Origin: Pyropia yezoensis
Lineage: Eukaryota > Rhodophyta > Bangiophyceae > Bangiales > Bangiaceae
Length of the DNA stretch: 64,000 nt
Reading direction: 5' to 3'
Assembly (NCBI GenBank): GCA_009829735.1
Contig: CM020618.1
Coordinates: 13,560,568 to 13,624,567 of the forward strand
The notes under the pieces are model-generated. The model ran no database searches, was not told the DNA's origin, and saw nothing but the letters and a program-made list of their open reading frames with translations. Shown here one piece after another: positions 11,409-22,568 of this stretch (position 1 is its first letter; the number at the start of each line of letters is the position of its first letter). A program made the position numbers and the translations under genes.

Positions 11409-12287
11409 ATGGACCCCTCGAGCATTGCTGGCGGGACCCCGGTAACTTCTGGGTCGACATCCGGCACCCCCAGTGTCGAAGCATGGAATCAGCTTACGAC
11501 ATTTGTGACGCAGATGCGTGACGAGCTTGAGGCACACAAGGTGGAATTGGAAGACACGAAGCAGCAGCTCGCCGAGACCAAGGCGAAAGCAGCCCGCGAG
11601 AACGCAAAACCCGCACGGCCGAACAAGCCCGGGCTGTTCTCTGGCAAACCCGGGACCATTGAAGCTTGGTGCTCCCACATGGACTCCTACGTCCGGCTGA
11701 GTGAACCCGCCGAAGCGTGTCGTGTCGCTTGCACCTACCTCGATGGAGAAGCGTTCAACTGGTGGCGCACCTATATTCAGACTACAGACGTTTCGAGCTG
11801 GGACGCTTTCCGTGCTGCACTCATCCGGCGCTTCAGTCCCCTGAACAAGACGCAGGCGGCACGGGACAAGCTGCACGCATGGGGACAGATAAAGGACGTC
11901 GGGACGTTCAACGAGACTTTCCTGAGCGTCGTCGTGGACATCCCAGACATCACTGAAGCGGAAAAGATTGACCGCTACACGCGAGGTCTGAAGCGGGACA
12001 TCTGGCAGGCACTGTGCCTCAAGAACTACACTGAACTCGAGCATCTAATGACAGACGCCCTGCGCGTAGAAGCTGCCAAGGCTGGAGCCTCGCGCTTCAC
12101 GAACAACCTCAGCAGCACCTCTGGAAAGCCGTCTGCGACGGGTGTCGTCCCCATGGACATTTTCAGCATCAAGGTCGAGAAGCTCACGCCAGAGGAGCGC
12201 CAGCGCTGTATGCGCAAGGGACTCTGCCTCCGCTGTCGCGAAAAGGGGCACCTGGCAAAGGACTGCCCAAGAGGCCAGCGGAACTGA
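11409..12287 (+). CDS. Gag of gypsy-1
   Basis: A 292-aa structural protein of the retrotransposon particle, which packages element RNA in the cytoplasm. It starts at the ATG at 11409. Residues about 28-62 are Glu/Lys rich and probably a coiled coil. Residues about 70-220 resemble the retrotransposon gag domain, with a double-Trp segment near 118. A CCHC zinc knuckle (CLRCREKGHLAKDC) sits at 273-286, six residues from the end. Pol follows in the -1 frame, open for at least 130 bases upstream of the gag stop. In the knuckle codons AAAGGGG at 12242-12248 fits the X-XXY-YYZ rule, but it is a poor heptamer and shifting there would break the knuckle. How pol is expressed is therefore unclear. Confidence 0.92.
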   Translation: MDPSSIAGGTPVTSGSTSGTPSVEAWNQLTTFVTQMRDELEAHKVELEDTKQQLAETKAKAARENAKPARPNKPGLFSGKPGTIEAWCSHMDSYVRLSEPAEACRVACTYLDGEAFNWWRTYIQTTDVSSWDAFRAALIRRFSPLNKTQAARDKLHAWGQIKDVGTFNETFLSVVVDIPDITEAEKIDRYTRGLKRDIWQALCLKNYTELEHLMTDALRVEAAKAGASRFTNNLSSTSGKPSATGVVPMDIFSIKVEKLTPEERQRCMRKGLCLRCREKGHLAKDCPRGQRN

Positions 12288-15200
12288 AGCAGCTACCGTC
12301 GTCAACAACGGTGAAAGATGCTCCTTTGGTTCCGGAAAATAAATCGTCACCCTTTGAAGGCCCGCGTCTCGGGCTACTGCTTTCTACTGTTTCTGTCAAT
12401 GGCCATGTTGACAGGGTGCTGTTCGACGACGGGTCTCCCATCAACGTCGTCTCCAGGCGCCTCATGAAAACCCTGAATGTCAAGACCACTGAAACGGACT
12501 TCGCGGCAAACATGCCCGATGGACGTTCCCATGTACTCGCTGAAACCATTGAACCCTTAGAGATTCACATCGGCCTCTACCAAAAACGACTACGGTTCGC
12601 CGTATGCGACGTCAGTGCGTACGACGTTATCCTCGGTAAGAAATGGCGCGATGACAAGGGCGCCAAGATCAACAACAAAAAGAACAAGATATCCTTTAAG
12701 TTCAACCACAAGAATATTTCTATCAACGCCTCCCTCAAGAAACCGAAGGGCCTCATTAGCCGGCAACGACTCGCACGTGACCTCATCCAAAGGACCCCTG
12801 TCTTCGCCATCTACCAGCAGTCTGAAGACCCCTCAAGCAGCTTTGACATCAACTCCATCATTATGGGAGAAGCTGAAGACAAAAATGAAGTCCAAGAGAT
12901 TCTCAAGGAGTACGCTGACGTCTTCCCGGCTGAGCTCCCGGACGGACTCCCTCCCGAACGTAGTCACAAGTTTAGCATCAAGCTGACCGACGACTCTGAA
13001 CCACGTCGCAGCGGTATTTACCGCCTCTCCGAGTGGGAACCCGATGAACTCAAGACGCAACTTGCGACCCTGATTCGGAAGGGATTCATCCAGCCAAGTG
13101 CCTCACCGTGGGGCTCCTCCGTTTTATTTTCAGCAGAGAAAAACGGCGGCTGGCGGATGTGCATCGAATACCGAGCATTGAACAAGGCCACCATCAAGAA
13201 TGCATATCCTCTACCACGTATCGATGACATCTTTGATCAACTACGAAGGGCCAAGTACTTCACGAAGGTTGACCTCCGCTCTGGCTACCACCAGATCCGG
13301 CTGGACGCTGACACCATCCCATTGACGTCGTTCCGGACCAAGTATGGAATCTACGAGTTTACTGTGCTACCCTTCGGACAGACGAACGCCCCCGCAGTCT
13401 TTATGAACTTGATGAACGATGTGTTCAGATCCTCCATGTACGACTTCATCTGCGTCTACTTGGACGACATTTTGGTCTACAGCGAAACCTACGAGGATCA
13501 TCTCAAGCACCTGAGAAAAACCCTGGCCAAGCTACGAGAACACAAGCTTTACGCCAAGGCGAGTAAGTGCCAATTCGCTCGAGCCACTGTCGATTACCTC
13601 GGCCACGTCATATCTGACGCAGGCTTTTCCATGGAGGACCAGAAGGTCCAAGCCATTCGGACGTGGGCAGCGCCCAAGAGCAAAAAGGACGTGCAGTCCT
13701 TCCTCAGTATGGTCAACTTTTATCGCCGATTTACCAAGGGAATGGCCGCAGTTGCTACCCCTCTTACAAGGTTGACGTGGAAGGTCGACTTTGAGTGGAC
13801 GCCGGACGCCCAGAAAGCCTTCGAGCAGCTGCAGACTCTGACAACAAGTGCACCGGTACTAAGGCCGTTTGACAAACGATATCCCATCTACGTGTCTACC
13901 GATGCTAGCGGGTATGCTATTGGCGCAGTCCTCGAACAAGACGACGGAAAGGGACGGCGTCCAGTGGCATTCTTCTCCCTGACCTTGAATATCCACGAAC
14001 AACGCTACAGCATTCGCGAGCGTGAGCTGCTCGCAGTGGTCCAAGCCATCCGGCACTGCCGCTGCTACCCCCACGGAAGACTATTTGAGGTCCATACCGA
14101 CCAAGAGTCCCTGAGATACCTGCGAACCCAAGAAAGGCTGAACGACCGCCAAGTCAAGTGGCTTGGACTTCTGGACCAATTCCAGTTCAGGATTGTCCCG
14201 ATCAAAAGCATCTCCAACGCCGTAGCTGATGCCCTTTCCAGGCAACCCCAAGGTGCCCCTGACAAGCACGAACCCAACCAAGATCTCCTTAGTCGAGTGC
14301 TGACCAAGACCATTGACGAAACCCTCAAGAAAACTGAAATCAACAACCTCATGACCATCAACCAAAGTGATCAAGACCTTGCCGCCCTAGAACAAGAGTA
14401 CAAAGCGGACCCTGAGTTTGCCGACCTAGCCAAGGACCCGGTATCTCCCTACCGGTTTCATATGAGGTTGTTGAAACGAGGTGACCGTACGTGCATCCCC
14501 GCTGGTACTCTACGCCAAATACTCCTCCACGACTACCACGACGTCCCGTGCCAAGGGCACATGGGAGTGAAGAAAACCACCAAGGCCGTTGCTTCCAACT
14601 ACTACTGGAAGTCTATGCGGCAGGACATCCAAAGATACGTACAATCATGTGATTTGTGCCAGCGGAACAAGGCTAGCACTCATTCACCTCTGGGTCATCT
14701 CAAACCACTCGAACCCCCAAGCCAAAGATGGGCAAGTGTGTTTATGGACTTTATCACCCGACTGCCACTGACACCACGAGGCCACAACGGCATTTATGTT
14801 GTTGTTGACCGACTCACCAAGATGATTCGCCTGGCACCAATGAAGCCGGAATGTACAGCGCCGGTCACAGCTCAGCTTTACCACGATCACGTCTATCGCA
14901 ACCACGGCCTACCTCAAGAAGTCGTCTGTGACCGCGACCCAATCTTTTTCTCCAACTTCTGGCGGTCACTGACAGAGATTCTCAAGGTTAAGATCAAAGC
15001 CTCATCGGCCTACCACCCGCAGACGGACGGCCAAACTGAGATTATGAACAAGAAAATTGAAGAAATCCTCAGAAACTTCGTCAACCATCATCAAGGCGAC
15101 TGGGATCTTTTCCTCGTTGCCGCGGAAGCTGTGTACAACCGGTCACCTAATGCCGTAACAACGTACTCTCCATTGTTCTTGAACTACGGGTTTGAACCAA

Positions 15201-15586
15201 GGACCGTGCCTATGGACATCCTCGACAGCAGGGACTCAAATCTTCCTGCTGTGTCGGATTGGCTATGCAGCCTTCATGATGCTCAAAAGACGGCTATCAC
15301 CCCCATCAAGAGCGCCAATGAGACGCGCTCGGCGCACGCAAACCGTCATCGCCGACCATGCACAATCACTGTGGGCGACCACGTACTCCTCAGCACCAAG
15401 AACCTCTTGCCCGACGCTTTTCAAGGCGCTCGTAAGCTGATGCCCAAATACTCCGGACCCTACAAAGTCACGGAGAGCATCAATGACGTCACGTTCCGTC
15501 TCGATCTTCCTCAGGCTGTCCTCGATCGCAAAGTTCAGAACGCCTTCCATGCCAGCCTCCTGAAGCCGTTTCGCGCTGATCCGTAA
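12288..15586 (+). CDS. Pol polyprotein of gypsy-1 (protease, RT, RNase H, integrase)
   Basis: The frame is open from inside gag to TAA at 15584-15586. There is no ATG near the start; GTG at 12311 is only the first alternative start, so expression as Gag-Pol is likely. Numbered from 12311 the order is: protease with DDGS at 39-42 in place of the usual D-S/T-G-A, and a DVILG motif; reverse transcriptase with YLDD at about 383; RNase H with TDAS near 531; integrase with an HHCC zinc motif at about 735-775; and a DDE core near residues 812, 874 and 909. PR-RT-RH-IN is the Ty3/gypsy order. The chromodomain is cut off by the stop; see the next entry. The Asp-Asp-Gly-Ser protease site is unusual and may or may not be active. 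Confidence 0.93.
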
Positions 15587-15806
15587 GGTCGACTTCCTCC
15601 CGTTCCACCCCCGGTTGCATTTCCGGATGGCTCGGTCGAGTATGAAGTGGACTCCATTGTACGTACGGTAACGAAAGCGCCGTGGACGACTGCAGTACCT
15701 CGTCAAATGGAACGGCTGCGACATCAGCGAGAACTCTTGGCTGACAAAGCAAGACCTTGTGAACGCCCCTGAAGTTTTAGACGCGTTTCTTCGACGCGCG
15801 TCCTAA
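15587..15806 (+). pseudogene. Detached chromodomain of gypsy-1 pol
   Basis: After the TAA the same frame continues with plausible integrase tail sequence to about 15665. The chromodomain hallmark (YLVKWNG, then a SENSW-type end) then reads in the +1 frame, closing at TAA 15804-15806, which overlaps the polypurine tract. The domain is therefore separated by one stop and one net 1-base shift. Chromodomains tether integrase to methylated histones and direct insertion. This copy probably makes integrase without it. Confidence 0.75.
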
Positions 15807-15817
15807 GGGGGGGGAGG
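15805..15817 (+). promoter_or_regulatory. Polypurine tract of gypsy-1
   Basis: Thirteen purines (AAGGGGGGGGAGG) directly abut the 3' LTR, the expected primer for plus-strand DNA synthesis. Confidence 0.85.
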
Positions 15818-16786
15818 TGTAAGGATTTGCCTTCTTATTCGCCACCCGGAACCCAGGGGATATGGACTGGGACCTCTCCTTACATGTCCGGCCCCGATAA
15901 CTCCCCCCAAGACACATCAATTCCCCACTACCCTGGGCGACACCACGCTATATCCCTGACATTTTGCGGGCGTCGGCCGACCGCACGAAAGCCGCCGTCA
16001 ACGTACTGTCGGAACCCTGTCATGGACGTCGAAACTCGACAACGAGGAGCGAGTGACATCGTCGACCAACCACGGGCGGACATCCCCGTCTGTGCTGCCT
16101 GAATTTTATTCTCTGCGCTGTTTGAAAGCTGGCATCAAGGACCAGTCACATGATTCACCGACACTGAGGACACCACACATCCTCGCTGGCGGCTGAGTCC
16201 GATATGACTGGCTCGCCGGCTTTTGGATTGATTGAATTCGGCCAGCTGGTTGGTGACTGGCTGGCCGGTCAAGAGATTGATTGAATTTGGCCTTGCTGGC
16301 CTTTACAGCCGGTCGGACCTTCTGGCCGACCGGCGTGTGGAGCCGGCTGGTGGGGCGCGCTGGGCGCCATCCACGGGACCCCTTCGCTTCGGGCAAACTG
16401 GGGCTGCTCTCCTTTCGTGCGCACGCCCGCCCATGCTTTGTTCTCAGAGACATGCTTTGTTTTTGGACCGTTCTGTGCCTACCGGCGGTGCGATGGGGAA
16501 AGGCATGTTTTGGGGCACCTCAGGTGCCCCGACGCGAGTATATAGTGTGTGGGTGTCGGCGCCACCGGGGGAGACGAGAGGGGAAACGACAGACACAGAC
16601 CAAAGACACTGTTTACCGTTTGTACCCTCGATCCCCACCGACGTCGCGCCCATCTTCTTCCCCAGACCCACCCCCGTCGAGACCACCGTCCTCTTCCCCG
16701 TGCCACGCCGCCCCAGTGGCTCGCAGGGCCCGCTGACACCCCCACGAGTACGTTGAGGGCTCCCCGGTTTTGGGTGGGTCCTCACA
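15818..16786 (+). repeat. 3' LTR of gypsy-1
   Basis: Same length as the 5' LTR (969 bp) and nearly identical. It is followed directly by the GGCGG duplication at 16787-16791, after which Harbinger sequence resumes. Confidence 0.97.
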
Positions 16787-17202
16787 GGCGGCCAGTTTCA
16801 AAAAAGAGCGGAAAGAGATGGACCAGCAGTCGGTGGTAGTCCCCAAGTCTTTTTGTAGCGCGATCGCTGAGCGGCCGGTCGTACAGCAGGCACTGCCGCC
16901 TCCTTCGCGCGTGGTGGTCATCAGGATAATACTTCCGCCTCTTCATAGGACTCCGCCACTCTCCCGGTCACGCGCCTCACACCTCGGGACGCCGTCAGAC
17001 ACTCACGTGGTCGCTCAAGCCGGCCACGGCACGTGCCGCCACTTCCCCCCCCCCACCCACACCAAGTGACTCCCCCCAACTCCCTTCCACGTACGTTGTG
17101 GCGGACACCGTCCCCCCCTCAGTCGGACCCGCATGTGGGCACAAGCGACTCCTTTGAGGTGAGGACGGCTTAAAGGGCTGACAAGACAAAGGGACAAGGG
17201 AG
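16787..17202. other. Harbinger intergenic DNA right of gypsy-1
   Basis: Continues the sequence interrupted at 9116. It contains no ORF with a domain. The stretch lies downstream of the minus-strand Myb gene. Confidence 0.5.
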
Positions 17203-17256
17203 GTACGAAAAAAAAAAAGCCCCTGCCGAACGGGGCAAAAAAAAAACCTTCGCTCA
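17203..17256 (-). repeat. 3'-flank motif of the Myb gene, inverted copy of 8939-8990
   Basis: Two A-runs surround a hairpin (GCCCC, loop, GGGGC at 17219-17236) on the plus strand. Read on the minus strand it matches the block after the transposase gene. Confidence 0.5.
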
Positions 17257-17385
17257 TGCGCTGTCACTACTCAGGCTACAACAGGTCCAATGGCTGCCAC
17301 TCGTATCACCGGTCTACCACAAACAGCAAGTACAATGTCGTCACAAAGATCCAAAACAAAGCAAAAGAACACAAGAAAGTGCACG

Positions 17386-19610
17386 CTAGGTGCAGTGGGA
17401 GTCGCTGCTGGCGGATGAACCGGAGGACATGTCCTGCAACTGTGGCGAGGGGCGAGAGAAAGGAGGGTAGTCGGGTTCATCCTCAGAGAGGGGCACGGTG
17501 GTGATAAGCGCGCGATTGAGGCGCTTCTCGGCTGTGGCGGCTTTGCGCCGCTGAGACTCGGTGCCACGCGTCCGCTTCATCGGCACAACCGCAGGTGTCG
17601 GGGGTGCAGAGGGCTGTGGCACGGCCGCAGCAGGTCCATCAGTTGCAGAGGGTGGGAAGGCCTCTGTGGCGACGGGTTCAACAGCTTCTGTGGCCGCAGA
17701 TGCGGCCGGATAAGGTCCATCAGGTACAGCAGCTTCATCAGCAGGGGCTCCCGACCGTGGCCGTGACTCCCAAACGGGCGGGGCCTGGAAAGGTGGCGGG
17801 GGTGGCTGGTCCCACTCGTCGTCTTCGATCTCATACACTGCCGGTCCTGCAGGGGTAGCTGCAGAAACAGCAGGAAGAGGGCTCTTGTCCATAGTGATGC
17901 CAGCGGCGGCCAGTGCAGCGCGGGCCTTGGCCTGGCGGAACATCTCCGCCTCCTCAGTAAACCGCATCTCAGGAAGGTTAAAAAGTAGAATAGAGGACCG
18001 CTCCTTGGAGGCGTTGGCAATAGCCTCAAGAGCGGCCGTGCTGGCCTTCATCTCCCTAGACATGATCAGCTCCTCAGCTTTTTGCCGCTTGGCCGCCTTG
18101 GTGCCCGTGGGGCGGCGCTCAAATGGGCGGCCGGCGCGCGGAGACTTTCCAGCCCCAGATGCTCGTCCAGCACCCATCGCACCACCCGCAGCTCCAGTTC
18201 CCGCAGCACCACCAGCACTTACAGTGACACCGCCGGCACTTGCGCTTGCAGCACCTGCACCGCGTCCAGATCCACTGCCGCTGTCCCCGACATCTGCAGA
18301 GTCGTCGTCGTCGTCGCTGTCACTGTCGCTGCTCTCACCACTGGAGAGGCCACAAGCAAAAGCCCCAGCCGCCCTACTCCACTTGTCGTACCCCCGCATC
18401 ACCCTCCAGCATGGCACCCACTTCTCCAGGTGGTAGTGCTTGCGCTTGTCCGCCGCAGTGGCTGTCCCGTCCAGACGACGCTGGTGGGCCTGAATCGCTG
18501 CATAGACGGGCTGGCCCTTGCTGTGGGCAAGGGCCCCCAAAATCGTCGCCGCCTCGTCCGGGTTGCCAGTCAGGTCCATGCGCTGCACGGCCAGCCAGGA
18601 GGATGCAAATGCGCTTACCCCCTTCTTGGCCTTGTCCATCACCTTCTTTACCGCGCTCACCGTCCGCGCCACATAGTCCGCATTTCCCAGCACCGCCTTT
18701 TCGTACGCCTCTGACACTGCCGCCCAAAACTCAGCGCTCCTCTGGTCGGTCCCATTGATGGGGTCGTTGCTCACAACCAAAAACCCCTTGCAGAGCACCT
18801 CCAGCTCCTCACTCGTCCACCCCCGTTGCGTGCCGATCTTGCGGGGGCTAGTAGCGCGGCTGGGGCCGCGGGTGTCGCCCGTCAGGGCGGCGAGGGCTGT
18901 CGTCAGCGTCGCCCCTGCGGTAGTTGGGCGGCGGGGGCGGGCCACGCGGAGGGAGCGGCGGCGCGGGCGGCGGCGGCTGCGGCGGCGGCGAGGCCGCCCC
19001 CTGATGCGGGTGGTAGCGCGGGTGGTAGCCGCGTCCGTCGTCTTGGCGACCACCAAACCGCTGCGGCGGCGGCGGACGGGAAGGGCGACGGCCAGCGGGC
19101 GGGCCCAAGCTTCTTGGCCCCCCTGTCGGTCGGTAGGTCGGCGACCAGCCGTCGCGGGTGCGCTGCCGGTGCGGCGGCGGCAGGTACTCGTCGTTGGGAG
19201 GGGGGAGCGGGGGCGGCCAACTGTTCTCGTCGTCAGCGTCCTCGTAGTAGCGTTGCGGGGGGGGCGGGGGGGGGCGATCGAAGCCTTCCCGACCGCGGCC
19301 CAGCTCCCAGAGAGGGCGGCGCGCCGGCGCCCACGAAGAAGCGGGGTATGGAGGAGGGCTGCGACGATGAGGCGGTGGTGAGCGGCGGGGATGGGCAGGT
19401 CCCGCCCCTGAAGAAGGCCACAGCGGGCGCGCCGGCGTCTGGCAGGGGCACACATAGCCCATGTGGCAATGTCAGCAGCAACCGGGGGGGGGCGGGGGCG
19501 GGGGGCCACCCCAACGGCCCCACTCATCCGCGTAGGAGCCGCGGGGGTCTTGCAGCGGCCGCTTGCCGCTCGCGGCGTACCGGCCGCCGTCGTCGTAACG
19601 GTGGCTCATG
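17386..19610 (-). pseudogene. Harbinger-associated Myb/SANT-like protein, frame breaks in the N-terminal part
   Basis: DNA-binding partner that in Harbinger elements helps the transposase reach the transposon ends and the nucleus. The frame ending at TAG 17386-17388 is open back to an ATG at 19527. About 18830-18600 encodes the typical trihelix-like start (RGWTSEELEVLCKGF, then NGTDQRSAEFW). Then come an acidic Ser/Asp run, an Ala/Gly linker, a basic NLS-like KAAKRQKAEE segment, a helix of the NAM-associated C-terminal type, and a Pro-rich tail. The N-terminal region is more protein-like in another frame, starting at the ATG at 19610 with Tyr/Asp/Pro-rich sequence up to about 18850. That frame has TGA at 19472-19474 and must shift before the Myb domain. 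The long C runs at about 19257-19272 make sequencing error or slippage likely. The exact N terminus is unresolved. Confidence 0.7.
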
Positions 19611-21580
19611 GCGGGCGGGAAGGGTCGGTGGTGGTGGTGTGCGTGAGTGACGGCGCGCGGGAGAGGGCAGCGCGCCCCGCACCCGGCGAAGCCAGGTAGG
19701 GGCCGCACGCGGGAAAGAAGTGAGCGCGCGGGCAGGTTGGCGCGGGCGGGAAGGGGACGGTGACCACGGCGAAGGGAAACGGGTCGGGCTTCCCGCGCAG
19801 GACGGCGTGCCACCCCCCCACTCAAATCGGGGGACGGCACCCCCCCCCCTCTGACCTTGTTGCACAGGGGGGGGCGCGCCTGGTGCAAACGCCACCACCC
19901 CCCCCCCCCCCTCAGAACGCGATCCAGGGGGGTGGCCCCCCTCTCAGGTCCGGGTGGGTGGGGGGGCACCCCCCACCCCTCCTGCACTATTCAGGGGGGG
20001 GGGGCACAGGGCGATCCACGTCGTCAGAAAATGCAACCACTCGAACGGGGGCCCGGATCGTTGAAGCTGCGATCAGTCCCCGTTCTCCGACGTTGAGTAA
20101 CTGTTAGAGTGTTCGCTGAGACCTGTTCACCCTAGCAAGGGCGAACAGTAGCGGCTCTCGATGAGCGTTGCTAGGGGCGATGGGGGACCTGTCAACCATC
20201 GCGGGCGCACGGTTGGAAGCTTTACCGCGATCTGAGCAGTCACTCACAGCACGTCGAGGACGGGGTGCGGCAGCGACTTACAAGGACTGCATTACTCCAT
20301 GCAACTGTAAAATCAAGTATATCCGTGTACTTGGTCGGCAAAGCTACTCTATCCCGAGTTAAGGTGATTGTGAACTGTGATCGTGCTGGGGGCGCATGAG
20401 CACCACACGTGGCAGACCCCCCCCCCAGTCATCTCTTCCCGAGTACCCCCTTTTTCGGACCCCCACTCCTCACTCTACCCTCTCTCATTCCGCTCCTTGT
20501 CGCAGAGGCCGCTCACCCACGGCCGCCGCCTCCCACAGTCATTCCAGCTGTCAATACCACGACGCAACTCTGCGCTCCACCGACACGACCGCGACGATAG
20601 CAGAGTTGGCACATCGCGCGGCCAGGCGGAAGCCGATTAAACAGCTGACCATCGCGGCCGTACTCTGGTCCAACTGACGCTCCCGACAATGCACACAGCG
20701 GAGACGGCCGGGCAGGGGCACAGCTCCATCCAGCTGCGCTACTGGCATGCCCACCGCCCTGTGCCCAGAGTTCGTCTTCCTTCTGTGGATTTTCTGTTTT
20801 GGCTGGCCGCGGCGGGCCGGGTTACCCACCGTCACTTGTGAGCCCTAGCCGCAGCGCAGCGCAGCGCAGCCCTCCAGGCCGCACGTTGTTAAGCGCGCAG
20901 AACCCTGATGCAGCATCAAACTCCGGATTTTGGCAGAAGTATCTACACCCACGGAAGTCTCTTGAACAGCACATTAAGGCACAAACTTCCACGAGTAGGA
21001 CTCATAAACGGCTATTGGTTCCCTGGGGATGAGTCTTTCTCGCATCTGCACATCCGTTTACCACCACTTTTGTGCTTCAGACTCACCTTAAGCCGAAATG
21101 GTGTCTGATTGCCCTTCCTTCCCAGGCGAGTACGGGGTCTTCAGGAGGTGAGCCACGGTGGACGAACACTTGTCATGATCGTGGCGGTGTGTGCTACTTA
21201 ATTGTCCACGCGGTAGTGAGACCTTCTGTTAATTCCCTCTTCATGGTATTTCCAGCAGTAGGTCCACGAGCACAGGGACTCCGCTTGCAAGTGCAGGGCA
21301 GCTGGGCGTTCCCGTCTCCACCCCTGTTGTCGCGAGCTGGCTGAGATAATCAACCAGGCTGGTGTGGCCATGACCTGAGCACAGTCCCATCTGCTCAGGG
21401 CGGGTGCTTGTGGCACCAGCGGAAAGAACGGATGGCGCTCTCGATGAGCCTCGTTCTGTCAGTGCTAGGCGAACGCTGACTCAACGGCGGGCCCGCCGTT
21501 CACCAGTTTGCTAGCGCTCCATCCGCTTGGCCGCCGTTGAGCTACCGCTCGGGTGGCAACGTTTTCTGACGGTTGCAACC
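19611..21580. other. Repeat-rich stretch without a supported gene
   Basis: Includes the unlocated right end of the Harbinger transposon. Runs of 8-14 C or G lie at 19810-20010. The block G-run-CACAGGGCGATCC at about 19998-20025 recurs as G-run-CACAGCGCGACCC at about 21735-21760. Short ORFs at 20377-20680 have no domain. Confidence 0.35.
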
Positions 21581-21911
21581 CACGCACCGCCCCCCCCAGA
21601 AGCGCTCTCTCGCGCCACCCCCCCCGCCCCCCCGCCAATCGGCCGCCCCATCGTCCCGCGGGGTGTCCCCCCCCCTCACAATCAAGCGTTGGGCGGGGGA
21701 GGAGCCGCCCCCCACGTGACCTGCCCTGTTCAGGGGGGGGGGGCACAGCGCGACCCACAATCTAACCTACGCACCCCCCCCCCCTGGAGTGCCCTTCCGC
21801 GCACCCCCCCCGCCCCCCCGGCAATTCGGTGCCCTCCCGCAAGTCCGGCGCCCCCTCGTCCCGCCTAGTGTCCTCCCCCCCCTTGAACCAAGCGCTGGGC
21901 GGGGGAGGGCG
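21581..21911. repeat. Two diverged tandem units, about 190 bp apart
   Basis: Units at about 21581-21720 and 21770-21911 share the order C-run, TCGTCCCGC, GTGTCC, C-run, AAGCGYTGGGCGGGGGAGG. They are degenerate C-rich tandem copies and not coding. Confidence 0.4.
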
Positions 21912-22568
21912 CTCCCCATGCCTCCGTTTTAAGATAATTGACCAGCGACGACCGCTTCTCGATCGCCCATGATGGCCCATGACCGGCTAGGATCGCGCGT
22001 GATCACCGACGTGTCACGCCATACAGCCATGCACCGAGCGACGATTGCGCTTCGAAAGCCGGTCGATTGACAGCGTGCACTCGATACACGCAACACGCCA
22101 GGCAGCCAAGTTTTACATTTTTAAAAAATGGAAAACAGTGGAACGTCGCTATGTGTGTCGGTGCCCGATCGTACACCGCCCGTTGACGCCGTTCTACACA
22201 AGTCCATCCGAATCGGTTGGGGCACCAGGTTTGTAAATGGGCACTCCACTTACAGACCGCCACGTGCCATACGTGGCATTAAAGAATGAATATTTAGGGC
22301 GTTGGGATGGACGTGGTTAGCTGTGATCTCACAGTCGCCTTCAGCCCTTTCAGATGGCGATGCAATGATCCATACACTGTCCCTCCTTACAGCTCATGCA
22401 GTCATTCGCAGTGGGCAGTCGTCGGGTTCTTCGTCTTCTTGCTAGCCTATTTTTTGACAACTCTACAGCTACCAGGGAATCCATACTGCCCGCCACCTCC
22501 CCCTTCCCCCCGCCCCCACCCCCGCCCCCTCACCTTCTCCCCCTGCCCCCCCTCTGCACATGCGCCCT
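21912..22568. other. Single-copy-looking DNA, no gene seen
   Basis: More balanced composition than its surroundings. It holds the 20-mer 21947-21966 shared with 6969-6988. An open frame at 22045-22236 has no recognisable feature. Confidence 0.35.

Larger units (their letters stand above)
9117..16786 (+). mobile_element. Ty3/gypsy chromovirus 'gypsy-1', complete with both LTRs
   Basis: A 7,670-bp element with LTRs 9117-10085 and 15818-16786, both 969 bp and both TG...CA. It is bounded by the 5-bp duplication GGCGG at 9112-9116 and 16787-16791. The order is LTR, primer-binding site, zinc-finger ORF, gag, protease-RT-RNase H-integrase, chromodomain remnant, polypurine tract, LTR. That pol order defines Ty3/gypsy. 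I count about 12 LTR mismatches (near 98.8% identity), so insertion is recent. It is inserted in the Harbinger transposon, in the same orientation as the transposase. Confidence 0.97.
7461..19610. mobile_element. PIF/Harbinger DNA transposon, two genes, split by gypsy-1
   Basis: Coordinates cover the recognisable part: transposase on + and Myb/SANT-like partner on -, facing each other. Autonomous Harbinger elements typically carry exactly this gene pair. Gypsy-1 (9117-16786) lies between the two 3' ends with its own GGCGG target duplication, so it inserted into the Harbinger intergenic part. Without it the Harbinger span would be about 4.5 kb. Terminal inverted repeats and a TWA duplication were not found, so the true ends are unknown. 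Confidence 0.75.

Noticed and set aside
12242-12248. AAAGGGG as gypsy-1 frameshift site
   Set aside because: Fits the X-XXY-YYZ pattern but is a poor heptamer inside zinc knuckle codons; kept only as a weak candidate.
19998-21600. Possible inverted repeat G-run...CGTCAGAAAA at 19998-20040 and 21553-21600
   Set aside because: Similarity is short and driven partly by G/C runs; no target duplication or gene, so not called as an element.
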